Part shown: positions 5,628 to 12,929 of the stretch, piece after piece
How the letters are laid out: the number at the start of each line of letters is the position of its first letter
How positions within the stretch are numbered: position 1 is the stretch's first letter
Assembly (NCBI GenBank): GCA_905234305.1
Contig: CAJOHT010000015.1
Coordinates: 1 to 17,136, forward strand
Direction: 5' to 3'
DNA from: an uncultured Ruminococcus sp.
Lineage (GTDB): Bacteria > Bacillota > Clostridia > Oscillospirales > Acutalibacteraceae
Length of the DNA: 17,136 nt
Position numbers and translations under genes: made by a program
The notes under the pieces: generated by a model
What the model was told of the DNA's origin: nothing
Database searches by the model: none
The model's input: the letters and a program-made list of their open reading frames with translations, nothing else

Positions 5628-6724
5628 ATCAACTCGGATAGTATACTGTTCGATACTAAAAAACCCTTTGTTGTAAAACGGATAGTATTATCATTATACT
5701 CCATAAAGCCAGAGTTTTTATATAATTTAATTTTTTTTATGAAGTCTTCGGAGGGGAATGCTCCGAAGGCTTCTTTATATTCACTAATATTTAATCCGCT
5801 TTTTAATCTCAGCTTAAGCATAATGTATTCTTCTTTAGAACCGCCGAATCCTTCATCAATTATAATATTATCCTTAAAACTTCGAATAGAATTATCATAA
5901 TAAAACCTTTTTCCGTTTAAATATGAATGAGCGGCAGGACCTATTCCCAAATATTCGTCAAGATTCCAGTATTTTAAATTATGCTTACTTTCAAAACCCT
6001 GCTTTGAGAAATTTGATATTTCGTATTGAATAAAACCGTTCTTTTCAAGATAATCAACAGAGTATAAATATAACTCGGAAGTTAGTTCATCACTAGGGAA
6101 ATCAAATTTTTCTCTGTGTTTACCGTAAAATGTATTTTCCTCAATTTTCAGAATGTACGAAGAAATATGAGCAGCTCCCGAATTAACAACATAATCGAGC
6201 GTATTCTTTAAACTTTCTTTTGTTTGTTCGGGAATACCGAGCATAATATCAAGAGATATATTATTAATTCCCGATGATTTTATAAGCTCTATTGTGTTAT
6301 CAGCGTCAATAACGTTATGTAATCTTCCGAGCTTTTTTAATTCATTTTCATTTACTGATTGCAGTCCAAGAGATACTCGGTTAACACCTGCGGATTTAAC
6401 TGCTTTAAAATCAAAAGATTTACCCGAAGCAGGATTAGCTTCAATAGTTATTTCGGAATTATTAAGCACATTAAAGTTTTCTTTTATAAGGTTAATAATA
6501 TCTATTATTAAATCCGAACCGATTTCACTCGGTGTACCTCCGCCAATATAAATAGAATCAACCGATGAATTAATCTTTTTACCCCAATATTTAATTTTTT
6601 CATTTAGAATTAAAACATATTTTTTGTATTCGGATAAATCTGAGCGTATACTAAAAAAATCGCAGTAAGGACATTTACTGCGGCAAAAGGGAATATGTAT
6701 ATAAATACCGATAGGTCTGTTCAT
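5624..6724 (-). CDS. hemW: HemW-type radical SAM protein (heme chaperone, coproporphyrinogen oxidase-like)
   Basis: This 366-residue radical SAM protein starts IGIYIHIPFCRSKCPYCDFF, with the 4Fe-4S ligands C14, C18 and C21 (CxxxCxxC followed by DF), then YIGGGTPS near residue 60 and ANPAS near 97. The IPFC start, the CxxxCxxCDF motif and a length near 370 separate HemW from true HemN. HemW binds heme and is thought to deliver it to respiratory proteins; it is often misnamed oxygen-independent coproporphyrinogen oxidase. Two GGAGG sites lie upstream of ATG 6724. It is transcribed alone from promoter 6832-6860 through a leader with a large hairpin. It is convergent with the GerQ-like gene, sharing 4 nt. 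Confidence 0.9.
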   Translation of the reverse strand: MNRPIGIYIHIPFCRSKCPYCDFFSIRSDLSEYKKYVLILNEKIKYWGKKINSSVDSIYIGGGTPSEIGSDLIIDIINLIKENFNVLNNSEITIEANPASGKSFDFKAVKSAGVNRVSLGLQSVNENELKKLGRLHNVIDADNTIELIKSSGINNISLDIMLGIPEQTKESLKNTLDYVVNSGAAHISSYILKIEENTFYGKHREKFDFPSDELTSELYLYSVDYLEKNGFIQYEISNFSKQGFESKHNLKYWNLDEYLGIGPAAHSYLNGKRFYYDNSIRSFKDNIIIDEGFGGSKEEYIMLKLRLKSGLNISEYKEAFGAFPSEDFIKKIKLYKNSGFMEYNDNTIRFTTKGFLVSNSILSELI

Positions 6725-6750
6725 AATTTCCTCCGCATCCTCCTATAAAA

Positions 6751-6783
6751 TGGGGTGAGGCAGAAACATCTGTCTCTGCCCCA
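6751..6783 (-). other. Leader hairpin of hemW
   Basis: Arms GGCAGAAACA (6759-6768) and TGTCTCTGCC (6771-6780) pair with one mismatch around a 2-nt gap, extended by flanking TGGGG (6751-6755) and CCCCA (6779-6783). On the minus strand the hairpin sits about 30 nt before the hemW start and is followed by CATTTTATAGG, a weak U-rich stretch. It may act as an attenuator or a stability element. Confidence 0.5.
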
Positions 6784-6831
6784 AATTTGGAAGGTATATG
6801 AAAAAATAGGAAAAATCATTTTGTTACAAAT

Positions 6832-6860
6832 ATATTACATTATTTTTACAATATTGTCAA
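6832..6860 (-). promoter_or_regulatory. Sigma-A promoter of hemW
   Basis: On the minus strand TTGACA (6860-6855) and TAATAT (6837-6832) are 17 nt apart. The predicted start near 6825 gives a leader of about 100 nt containing the hairpin at 6751-6783. Confidence 0.75.
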
Positions 6861-6907
6861 GCATATTTACGCAAATATTTTAACTTATTAAAAATTCTTT
6901 TTTATTA

Positions 6908-6937
6908 TTGACATATATAAGCTAATAATAGTAAAAT
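6908..6937 (+). promoter_or_regulatory. Sigma-A promoter of prfC
   Basis: TTGACA (6908-6913) and TAAAAT (6932-6937) are 18 nt apart, about 30 nt before the prfC start. It is divergent from the hemW promoter. Confidence 0.65.
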
Positions 6938-6968
6938 ACTACTTGTTTAAATGATTATGGAGGCCAAT

Positions 6969-8549
6969 ATGAGTACATTAAGGGAAGAAATAGATAAACG
7001 CAGAACCTTCGCGATTATATCACACCCCGACGCGGGTAAAACAACTCTTACCGAGAAGCTGCTTCTTTACGGAGGAGCCATTAACCTCGCGGGTTCTGTT
7101 AAAGGAAAAAGAACAGCTAAACACGCTGTATCCGATTGGATGGAAATCGAAAAGCAAAGAGGTATTTCCGTTACCTCGTCGGTATTGCAGTTTAAATACG
7201 ACGGATATTGCATTAATATTCTTGATACCCCAGGGCATCAGGATTTCTCTGAGGATACGTACAGAACTTTAATGGCGGCTGACTCAGCGGTAATGGTTAT
7301 TGATGCTTCAAAAGGCGTAGAGAATCAGACTAAAAAACTGTTTAAAGTATGCGTTATGCGCCATATCCCGATTATTACTTTTATTAATAAAATGGATAGA
7401 GACGCTCAAAGTCCATTCGATTTGCTTGAAGATATTGAAACGGTACTCGGTATTAATACTTGCCCAATGAACTGGCCTATTGGCTCAGGAAAAGAGTTTA
7501 AAGGTGTTTACGACAGGGAAAGCAAGGCTGTTTTATCATTTACCGCCAACAATGGTCAGAAAGAAGTAGAAGAAGAGATTATTCCAATCGACGATCCAAG
7601 ACTGGATGATTTGCTCGAGGAGAAGAAGCAGGATTTAATTGATGAAATTGAACTGTTAGACGGAGCGGGAGACGAGTTTAATCTCGAATTGGTGCGTAAC
7701 GGCTCGCTAACCCCCGTATTTTTCGGTTCAGCCTTAACTAATTTCGGAGTACAGCCTTTTTTAGAGCAGTTTTTAAAACTGACTCCGCCGCCTTCGCCTC
7801 GTGAAACTGACAACGGTACAGTTGAAACTGATTCTGATTTCTCGGCATTTGTTTTTAAAATCCAAGCTAATATGAATAAGGCTCACCGTGACAGAATTGC
7901 TTTTATGAGAATTTGCTCGGGCAAATTTGAGAAAGATATGGATGTTTACCATATTCAGGGCGAAAAGAAAATGCGTCTGTCCCAACCTCAGCAGATCATG
8001 GCTCAGGAACGTGAGGTTATTGACGAAGCCTATGCGGGAGATATCATCGGTGTTTTTGACCCCGGTATCTTTATGATAGGCGATACGGTATGTACCGCTA
8101 AAAACAAAGTCAAATATAAAGGCATACCAACCTTTGCTCCTGAACATTTCTGCTTAGTACGCCAGAAAGATACAATGAAGCGTAAACAGTTTATTAAAGG
8201 TATTAATCAGATTGCTCAGGAAGGCGCTATTCAGATATTTCAGGAATTAGACGCGGGTATGGAAGAGGTAATCGTCGGCGTTGTAGGTGTTCTTCAATTT
8301 GATGTGCTTAAATACAGACTTGAAAACGAATATAACGTAGAAATAATAATGGAGAATCTTCCGTTTGAATTTATCCGCTGGATAGAAAATGACGATATCG
8401 ACCCTAAAGAGCTTGATTTAGCGTCCGATACTAAACGCGTTCAGGATCTAAAGGGTAATAAACTATTACTCTTTACCAGCTATTGGAGTATAGACTGGGC
8501 GCTCGATCATAACAAAGAGCTTAAACTTCTCGAATTCGGTAACGCGTAA
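6969..8549 (+). CDS. prfC: Peptide chain release factor 3 (RF3)
   Basis: RF3 is a translational GTPase that removes RF1/RF2 from the ribosome after termination. The protein is 526 residues from ATG 6969, close to the 529 of E. coli. The G-domain motifs are intact: SHPDAGKT (18-25), DTPGHQDFSEDTYR and NKMDRD. The C-terminus carries the RF3-specific blocks (PLEFIRW-like LPFEFIRWIE, LLLFTSYWS). An in-frame ATG at 6951 exists, but the GGAGG at 6959-6963 sits 5 nt before 6969 and within any longer form, so 6969 is preferred. Its stop overlaps the next start (TAATG), so the downstream decarboxylase-like gene is translationally coupled. Confidence 0.95.
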   Translation: MSTLREEIDKRRTFAIISHPDAGKTTLTEKLLLYGGAINLAGSVKGKRTAKHAVSDWMEIEKQRGISVTSSVLQFKYDGYCINILDTPGHQDFSEDTYRTLMAADSAVMVIDASKGVENQTKKLFKVCVMRHIPIITFINKMDRDAQSPFDLLEDIETVLGINTCPMNWPIGSGKEFKGVYDRESKAVLSFTANNGQKEVEEEIIPIDDPRLDDLLEEKKQDLIDEIELLDGAGDEFNLELVRNGSLTPVFFGSALTNFGVQPFLEQFLKLTPPPSPRETDNGTVETDSDFSAFVFKIQANMNKAHRDRIAFMRICSGKFEKDMDVYHIQGEKKMRLSQPQQIMAQEREVIDEAYAGDIIGVFDPGIFMIGDTVCTAKNKVKYKGIPTFAPEHFCLVRQKDTMKRKQFIKGINQIAQEGAIQIFQELDAGMEEVIVGVVGVLQFDVLKYRLENEYNVEIIMENLPFEFIRWIENDDIDPKELDLASDTKRVQDLKGNKLLLFTSYWSIDWALDHNKELKLLEFGNA

Positions 8550-9880
8550 TGCTGTACGATAAACTAAAAAACAATAAAAGAATACCATTTCATATGCCCG
8601 GGCATAAGAGAAATACAAATTTTTTAGGCAGTAAATTCCCTTATGATTTGGATATTACCGAGATTGACGGATTTGATAACCTTCATAAACCCGAGGGTAT
8701 TATAAAGGATATTGAGAATAAAGCTAAAGAAATATACGATAGCAAAAACTCCTTTTTACTTGTCAACGGTTCAACCGCTGGTATTTTAGCGGGTATTACG
8801 TCTGTACTTAAAAGAGGGGATAGGACTCTTATTGCGCGTAACTGCCATAAATCGGTATATAACGGTTTAGAGCTTGCGGGCGCGGAGGTTCACTATATCT
8901 TTCCTGAAGCGGATGAGTATGGTATATTCAAAGCAGTTGATCCAATCGTCCTTGAGAAAAAAATAAAAGATTATAATCCAAAGCTCATTATTATTACCTC
9001 GCCGACATACGAGGGCGTTCACTCCGATATTAAGGCAATATGTAAAATTGCTCATAGTTACAATACGCCTGTTATGGTAGATGCCGCTCACGGAGCGCAT
9101 TATACCGAAAATGTAAAATATGCGGATATTACAATTATGAGTCTGCACAAAACTCTGCCCGCGCTTACTCAATGCGCGCTTGCTCACGTTAACGGCAATC
9201 TTGTAAACGCCGATGAATTCAGAATAAAGCTGTCAGTGTTTGGAACTTCAAGCCCGTCGTATGTGCTGATGGCGTCTATTGAGGAATGCCTGGATTTCTT
9301 TTCAGACAGCAAACCTTTATTTGAACGTTTATCATTAGAACGTAAGAATATTTTAAAAATTTTTAAATCACTTAATCATTTAAAAGTTTTTGAATACGAC
9401 GATATTACGAAACTTATTGTTTTTAACGGGAACAGTAACATAAGCGGAATTGAATTAGCCGATATGTTAAGAAATGATTATAATATAGAAGTTGAAATGG
9501 CTTCTCGGGATTATATTGTTCTTATTACTACTGTTTGCGATGATTTTGACTCATACCAAAAACTTGCGAACGCTCTTTTTGAAATTGACGGTTCTTTAAA
9601 ACATAATAGTTTTATTGCTTCAAAAATCTATGATTTGCCTGAAAAAGCTAGCAACGCCGATTATGTTTGTGAAAAAAAAGCAATAGATATAAAGGATTCT
9701 ATAGGGGAAATATGCGCTGAATTTATATGGGCATATCCTCCTGGAATACCGTTGATAGTTCCTGGAGAAATAATCTTAGAGCAAACTGTCGATTATATTA
9801 TTGAAAATATAAAGCTCGGAGTTAATGTTCAAAGTTCGTATTCAAAATTGCCGCAAAAAATCTATTGTCAATTACGATAA
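8549..9880 (+). CDS. Orn/Lys/Arg decarboxylase-family PLP enzyme (YaaO-like)
   Basis: This 443-residue fold-type I PLP enzyme starts IPFHMPGHKRN, the usual opening of the major domain. Also seen are DITEIDGFDNLH, LLVNGSTAGILAGI (phosphate-binding loop), SPTYEGV, MVDAAHGAHY (D178 for the PLP nitrogen) and MSLHKTLPALTQ with the Schiff-base lysine K201. The C-terminal WAYPPGIPLIVPGE block is conserved. It lacks the N-terminal wing domain of inducible enteric decarboxylases, as in Bacillus SpeA/YaaO. The substrate (lysine, arginine or ornithine) cannot be told from this. Its start overlaps the prfC stop by 1 nt, and no ribosome binding site of its own is evident, so it depends on prfC translation. 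Confidence 0.88.
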   Translation: MLYDKLKNNKRIPFHMPGHKRNTNFLGSKFPYDLDITEIDGFDNLHKPEGIIKDIENKAKEIYDSKNSFLLVNGSTAGILAGITSVLKRGDRTLIARNCHKSVYNGLELAGAEVHYIFPEADEYGIFKAVDPIVLEKKIKDYNPKLIIITSPTYEGVHSDIKAICKIAHSYNTPVMVDAAHGAHYTENVKYADITIMSLHKTLPALTQCALAHVNGNLVNADEFRIKLSVFGTSSPSYVLMASIEECLDFFSDSKPLFERLSLERKNILKIFKSLNHLKVFEYDDITKLIVFNGNSNISGIELADMLRNDYNIEVEMASRDYIVLITTVCDDFDSYQKLANALFEIDGSLKHNSFIASKIYDLPEKASNADYVCEKKAIDIKDSIGEICAEFIWAYPPGIPLIVPGEIILEQTVDYIIENIKLGVNVQSSYSKLPQKIYCQLR

Positions 9881-9897
9881 ATTAAAATAATTGACAA
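9865..9897 (+). repeat. Perfect 10-bp inverted repeat at the decarboxylase 3' end
   Basis: TTGTCAATTA (9865-9874) and TAATTGACAA (9888-9897) enclose 13 nt, including the stop codon. There is no U-tract after it. It could be a weak terminator or an operator upstream of the diguanylate cyclase gene. Confidence 0.5.
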
Positions 9898-9900
9898 ATA

Positions 9901-9930
9901 TTGACGATTATAATTAAAGTAGATTTTATA
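9901..9930 (+). promoter_or_regulatory. Weak candidate promoter of the diguanylate cyclase gene
   Basis: TTGACG (9901-9906) and TTTATA (9925-9930) are 18 nt apart. A TTGACA at 9891 and a TATAAT at 9909 are also present but only 12 nt apart, too close to work together. Some promoter is expected in this gap; the exact one is uncertain. Confidence 0.35.
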
Positions 9931-9969
9931 AAATTACGGAAGGATATCCTGTATTAGGATGGAAATAAA

Positions 9970-11136
9970 ATGAATTATTATACTTCTATTATTTTCTTAT
10001 GCTGTTTTGCGCTAGTTATACTCAGCGTTTTAGTGTGGGAGAATAACCGCCTTACCAAAAAACAAAAATCACTTTTTTATATTACATATGCTATAGTTGC
10101 GCTCGCGTCGCTTATGGAGTGGACAGGACTGCGCTTCAGCGGAGATATGTCGATTCCTATTTGGATGCTGCGCACTGTTAAATGCGCCGACTATATTTTG
10201 ACACCTATCGCCGGAGCAGCGCTGATTATAAATATTAAAAATGACAGTATATGGAAAAAGATTATTAAAATCGTTCTTATAATAAATACTGTTTTTCAGA
10301 TAGTATCCGCTTTTACGGGATGGATGCTGAATGTCGACGAAAAGCACTACTATTCTCACGGTCCTTTGTATCCGTGTTATATGGTAATATACAGTATAGT
10401 AATCGTTATTATAGCAATAGAGTTTATCACTTATGGAAAGAAATTCCCAAAACATAACAAGCTTTCTCTTTACGGTATTCTTTCTTTAGCTTTTATATGT
10501 ATAATGATCCAGGAAATATTGGGCAGTGAATATAGAACAGCTTATTTCGGTCTTACTCTTGGAATGATAATGATGTTTATTCATATTTCAGAGTTTTCTC
10601 AGCTAAGAACGGATGAGAAAATCGAGCAGCAGAAAGTCGCGATTAATACTGATTCATTAACGGGAGTTTCTAACCGTTATGCTTATGATGAAGCTCTTAA
10701 TCGTTTTGATTCCGAAGAATCACTTCCTGATAATTTTGTAATTTTCTCGGTTGATATTAACGGATTAAAAACTGTTAATGATATACTAGGACACGCGGCG
10801 GGCGACGAATTGATTCGCGGTGCGGCTGACTGTATAAGAAATACATTTGAGCCTAACGGCGTATGTTTCAGAACAGGCGGAGATGAATTTATAGTTTTCT
10901 CTGAAATGGATAAGAAGCACGCTCAGAAAACAATATCCGAATTATTACAAAACGCGGCAAAATGGCGCGGCGAAAAAGTCGGAGAATTAAACCTGGCTGC
11001 AGGTTTCGCTTGCGCTTCTGATTATCCCGAGCTTACGGGCGAAAAATTGGTTATTGAAGCCGATACCGCTATGTATAAAGATAAAGCGGTATATTATCAT
11101 AATAACAACATTGCGTATCGTTTACATAATAGCTGA
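9970..11136 (+). CDS. Membrane-bound diguanylate cyclase (GGDEF domain)
   Basis: The N-terminal ~207 residues hold about seven hydrophobic helices (near 5-23, 36-52, 74-88, 99-118, 135-153, 166-184, 190-207), a membrane sensor I cannot assign to a named family. After a short helical linker comes a GGDEF domain (about 225-388): DSLTGVSNRYAYDEAL, the metal-binding VDINGLKTVND (D262) and an intact active site RTGGDEF (G303-F307), so it should make cyclic di-GMP from GTP. The usual RxxD product-inhibition site just upstream of GGDEF is absent. The domain is followed by a typical AADTAMY-like EADTAMYKDK. The start has AGGATGG at about 9956-9962. No EAL partner is seen nearby. Confidence 0.92.
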   Translation: MNYYTSIIFLCCFALVILSVLVWENNRLTKKQKSLFYITYAIVALASLMEWTGLRFSGDMSIPIWMLRTVKCADYILTPIAGAALIINIKNDSIWKKIIKIVLIINTVFQIVSAFTGWMLNVDEKHYYSHGPLYPCYMVIYSIVIVIIAIEFITYGKKFPKHNKLSLYGILSLAFICIMIQEILGSEYRTAYFGLTLGMIMMFIHISEFSQLRTDEKIEQQKVAINTDSLTGVSNRYAYDEALNRFDSEESLPDNFVIFSVDINGLKTVNDILGHAAGDELIRGAADCIRNTFEPNGVCFRTGGDEFIVFSEMDKKHAQKTISELLQNAAKWRGEKVGELNLAAGFACASDYPELTGEKLVIEADTAMYKDKAVYYHNNNIAYRLHNS

Positions 11137-11143
11137 TTAATTT

Positions 11144-11176
11144 CTATCCCTTAGCTGTTTCAAGGTTAAGGAATAG
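11144..11176 (+). terminator. Weak hairpin after the diguanylate cyclase gene
   Basis: CTATCCCTTA (11144-11153) pairs with TAAGGAATAG (11167-11176) with one mismatch. No proper U-tract follows (AATATTCTTAAAAA), so intrinsic termination is doubtful. Confidence 0.3.
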
Positions 11177-11215
11177 AATATTCTTAAAAAATATTATGTC
11201 GGTATTGATTGAATA

Positions 11216-11244
11216 TTGACAATGTTAAATTGATATGATAAAAT
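11216..11244 (+). promoter_or_regulatory. Sigma-A promoter of the SCIFF peptide gene
   Basis: Consensus TTGACA (11216-11221) and TAAAAT (11239-11244) are 17 nt apart. The start would be near 11251, giving a short leader with the strong GGAGG at 11262-11266. Confidence 0.8.
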
Positions 11245-11274
11245 TTTAATATAATATTTATGGAGGTTTTAGTT

Positions 11275-11427
11275 ATGAAAAGAATTCAGACTATTGAAAC
11301 TCGTGATTTACAGAAAAGCACTGTAGAAGGCGGTTGCGGCGAGTGCCAGACATCCTGTCAGTCGGCTTGCAAAACATCATGCGGTGTTGCTAATCAGCAG
11401 TGCGAAAAGTGCTTAAACGAAGAGTAA
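11275..11427 (+). CDS. scfA: SCIFF ranthipeptide precursor (six-cysteines-in-forty-five peptide)
   Basis: A 50-residue ORF with a short leader (MKRIQTIETRDLQKSTVEGG) and a cysteine-rich core, GCGECQTSCQSACKTSCG then VANQQCEKCLNEE. The SCQSACKTSC and VANQ blocks identify the SCIFF family, a RiPP conserved across Clostridia. Its radical SAM maturase installs Cys thioether links. Cysteines fall at 21, 24, 28, 32, 36, 43 and 46: seven rather than six. Where most members have Thr after SC (SCTVANQ), this one has Gly37. That Thr is the reported acceptor of the thioether in the Clostridium thermocellum peptide (Cys32 to Thr37). Strong promoter and ribosome binding site precede it; maturase gene follows after a terminator-like hairpin. 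The biological role of SCIFF is not known. Confidence 0.93.
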   Translation: MKRIQTIETRDLQKSTVEGGCGECQTSCQSACKTSCGVANQQCEKCLNEE

Positions 11428-11444
11428 TATTACTAAGGATTTCT

Positions 11445-11482
11445 GCCGTTTTTCGCTTACGCGTAAAACGGCTTTTCCTTTT
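11445..11482 (+). terminator. Terminator-like hairpin between SCIFF peptide and maturase genes
   Basis: GCCGTTTT (11445-11452) pairs with AAAACGGC (11465-11472) around a 12-nt loop, followed by TTTTCCTTTT. It lies 17 nt after the peptide stop and just before the maturase ribosome binding site. Partial termination here would give much more peptide mRNA than enzyme mRNA. Confidence 0.75.
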
Positions 11483-11496
11483 AAGGAAGGTTTTAA

Positions 11497-12864
11497 ATGA
11501 TACATCAATATAAACTTAACGGATATAATATCGTACTAGACGTATTCAGCGGTTCTGTTCACGCTGTTGATGACGTTGCATACGATATTATCTCAATGTT
11601 TAAAGATTATAATACGGAAAATATAATAGAATCAATTACCTCAAAATACCCTGATGTTACAGATGAAGATGTTAAAGAATGCGTTTCCGATATAAAAGAG
11701 CTTGAAGAAAACGGAAAGCTCTTTACCGAAGACAAATATGCCGATTTAGCTTTTGTTTTTAAAAAGAAAAACACTGTTATAAAGGCTCTATGTCTGCATA
11801 TCGCGCATACCTGTAATCTTAATTGTGAGTATTGCTTCGCGAGTCAGGGCAAATACCACGGTGAAAGAGCTTTAATGAGCTTGGAAGTAGGAAAACGCGC
11901 AATCGATTTTCTTATCGAAAACAGCGGCACCCGCAGAAATCTTGAGGTTGATTTCTTCGGCGGAGAACCGCTGATGAATTTTGAGGTCGTTAGAGGGATT
12001 GTCGAATACGCTCGCTCTATTGAAAAAGAAAAAGGGAAAAATTTCAGGTTTACTCTTACTACTAACGGCGTTTTAGTGGATGATGAGGTTATTGATTTCG
12101 CTAATAAAGAATGCCACAATGTTGTACTTAGCCTCGACGGTCGAAAAGAAATCCATGATAATTTAAGAAAAACAATTAACGGTAACGGCAGTTACGATAT
12201 AATTGTTCCTAAATTTCAGCATTTTGTTGAGAGAAGAGGCAATAAGAATTATTATATTAGAGGCACTTTTACTCACAACAATACTGATTTCACTAACGAT
12301 ATTTTCCATATGGCAGATTTAGGTTTTACCGAGCTTTCTATGGAACCTGTTGTATGCGCTCCAGATGATCCGTATGCTTTAACCGAAGAGGATCTGCCAG
12401 TTTTATATGAACAATACGAAATACTCGCCAAGGAAATGCTAAAGCGTGAAAAAGAGGGAAAGCCTATTACATTTTATCACTATATGATCGACCTTACGAG
12501 CGGTCCCTGTATCTATAAAAGGATCTCGGGATGCGGTTCGGGATGTGAATACTTCGCGGTAACTCCGTGGGGAGATTTATACCCTTGCCATCAGTTCGTT
12601 GGCGACGAAAATTATCTTATGGGCGATATATGGAAAGGTATTGTAAATAAAGAAAAGCAGGATGAATTTAAGCTGTGTAACGCGTACGCAAGACCTGAAT
12701 GTAAGGATTGCTGGGCTAAACTGTTCTGCAGCGGAGGATGTGCCGCTAACGCTTACCACGCGACAGGTTCAATAAACGGAATATACGAATACGGCTGTAA
12801 GCTCTTTAAAAAAAGAATTGAATGCGCTGTTATGATGCAGGTGGATAAAAGCCTTAATAAATAG
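11497..12864 (+). CDS. scfB: SCIFF radical SAM maturase (thioether-forming, SPASM domain)
   Basis: This 455-residue enzyme modifies the peptide encoded just upstream. Residues 1-85 resemble a peptide-recognition (RRE-like) winged-helix region. The radical SAM core has its cluster site in HTCNLNCEYCF (C106, C110, C113), then DFFGGEPLMNF (154-163), where GGE contacts SAM. The C-terminal third is cysteine-rich: C338, C346, C350 and C364, then the SPASM run C394, C402, C405, C411, C415, C434, fitting two auxiliary 4Fe-4S clusters. TPWGDLYPCHQF is a family hallmark. By analogy with CteB it removes a hydrogen from a core residue and links it to a cysteine sulfur. Good ribosome binding site AAGGAAGG at 11483-11490. 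Expression probably depends on read-through of the hairpin at 11445. Confidence 0.93.
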   Translation: MIHQYKLNGYNIVLDVFSGSVHAVDDVAYDIISMFKDYNTENIIESITSKYPDVTDEDVKECVSDIKELEENGKLFTEDKYADLAFVFKKKNTVIKALCLHIAHTCNLNCEYCFASQGKYHGERALMSLEVGKRAIDFLIENSGTRRNLEVDFFGGEPLMNFEVVRGIVEYARSIEKEKGKNFRFTLTTNGVLVDDEVIDFANKECHNVVLSLDGRKEIHDNLRKTINGNGSYDIIVPKFQHFVERRGNKNYYIRGTFTHNNTDFTNDIFHMADLGFTELSMEPVVCAPDDPYALTEEDLPVLYEQYEILAKEMLKREKEGKPITFYHYMIDLTSGPCIYKRISGCGSGCEYFAVTPWGDLYPCHQFVGDENYLMGDIWKGIVNKEKQDEFKLCNAYARPECKDCWAKLFCSGGCAANAYHATGSINGIYEYGCKLFKKRIECAVMMQVDKSLNK

Positions 12865-12878
12865 TAGGACTTGCAAAT

Positions 12879-12929
12879 TTAAAACCCATTTAACATAGAA
12901 TATATTATTCTTAAAGGAGTGGGTTTTAA
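12879..12929 (+). promoter_or_regulatory. Hairpin covering the sigK translation start
   Basis: TTAAAACCCATT (12879-12890) pairs with AGTGGGTTTTAA (12918-12929) over 12 positions with one G-U wobble. The 3' arm covers the end of the AAAGGAG ribosome binding site and the first base of the sigK ATG. A CATAGAATA element (12894-12902), like a SigE/SigK -10 box, lies in the loop. Transcripts starting from it would lack the 5' arm. Confidence 0.55.

Noticed and set aside
6951..6968. Upstream ATG for prfC
   Set aside because: The GGAGG site lies after it and directly before ATG 6969.
10069..10455. 128-residue ORF antisense to the diguanylate cyclase
   Set aside because: Shadow of the membrane-helix coding region; no start signal.
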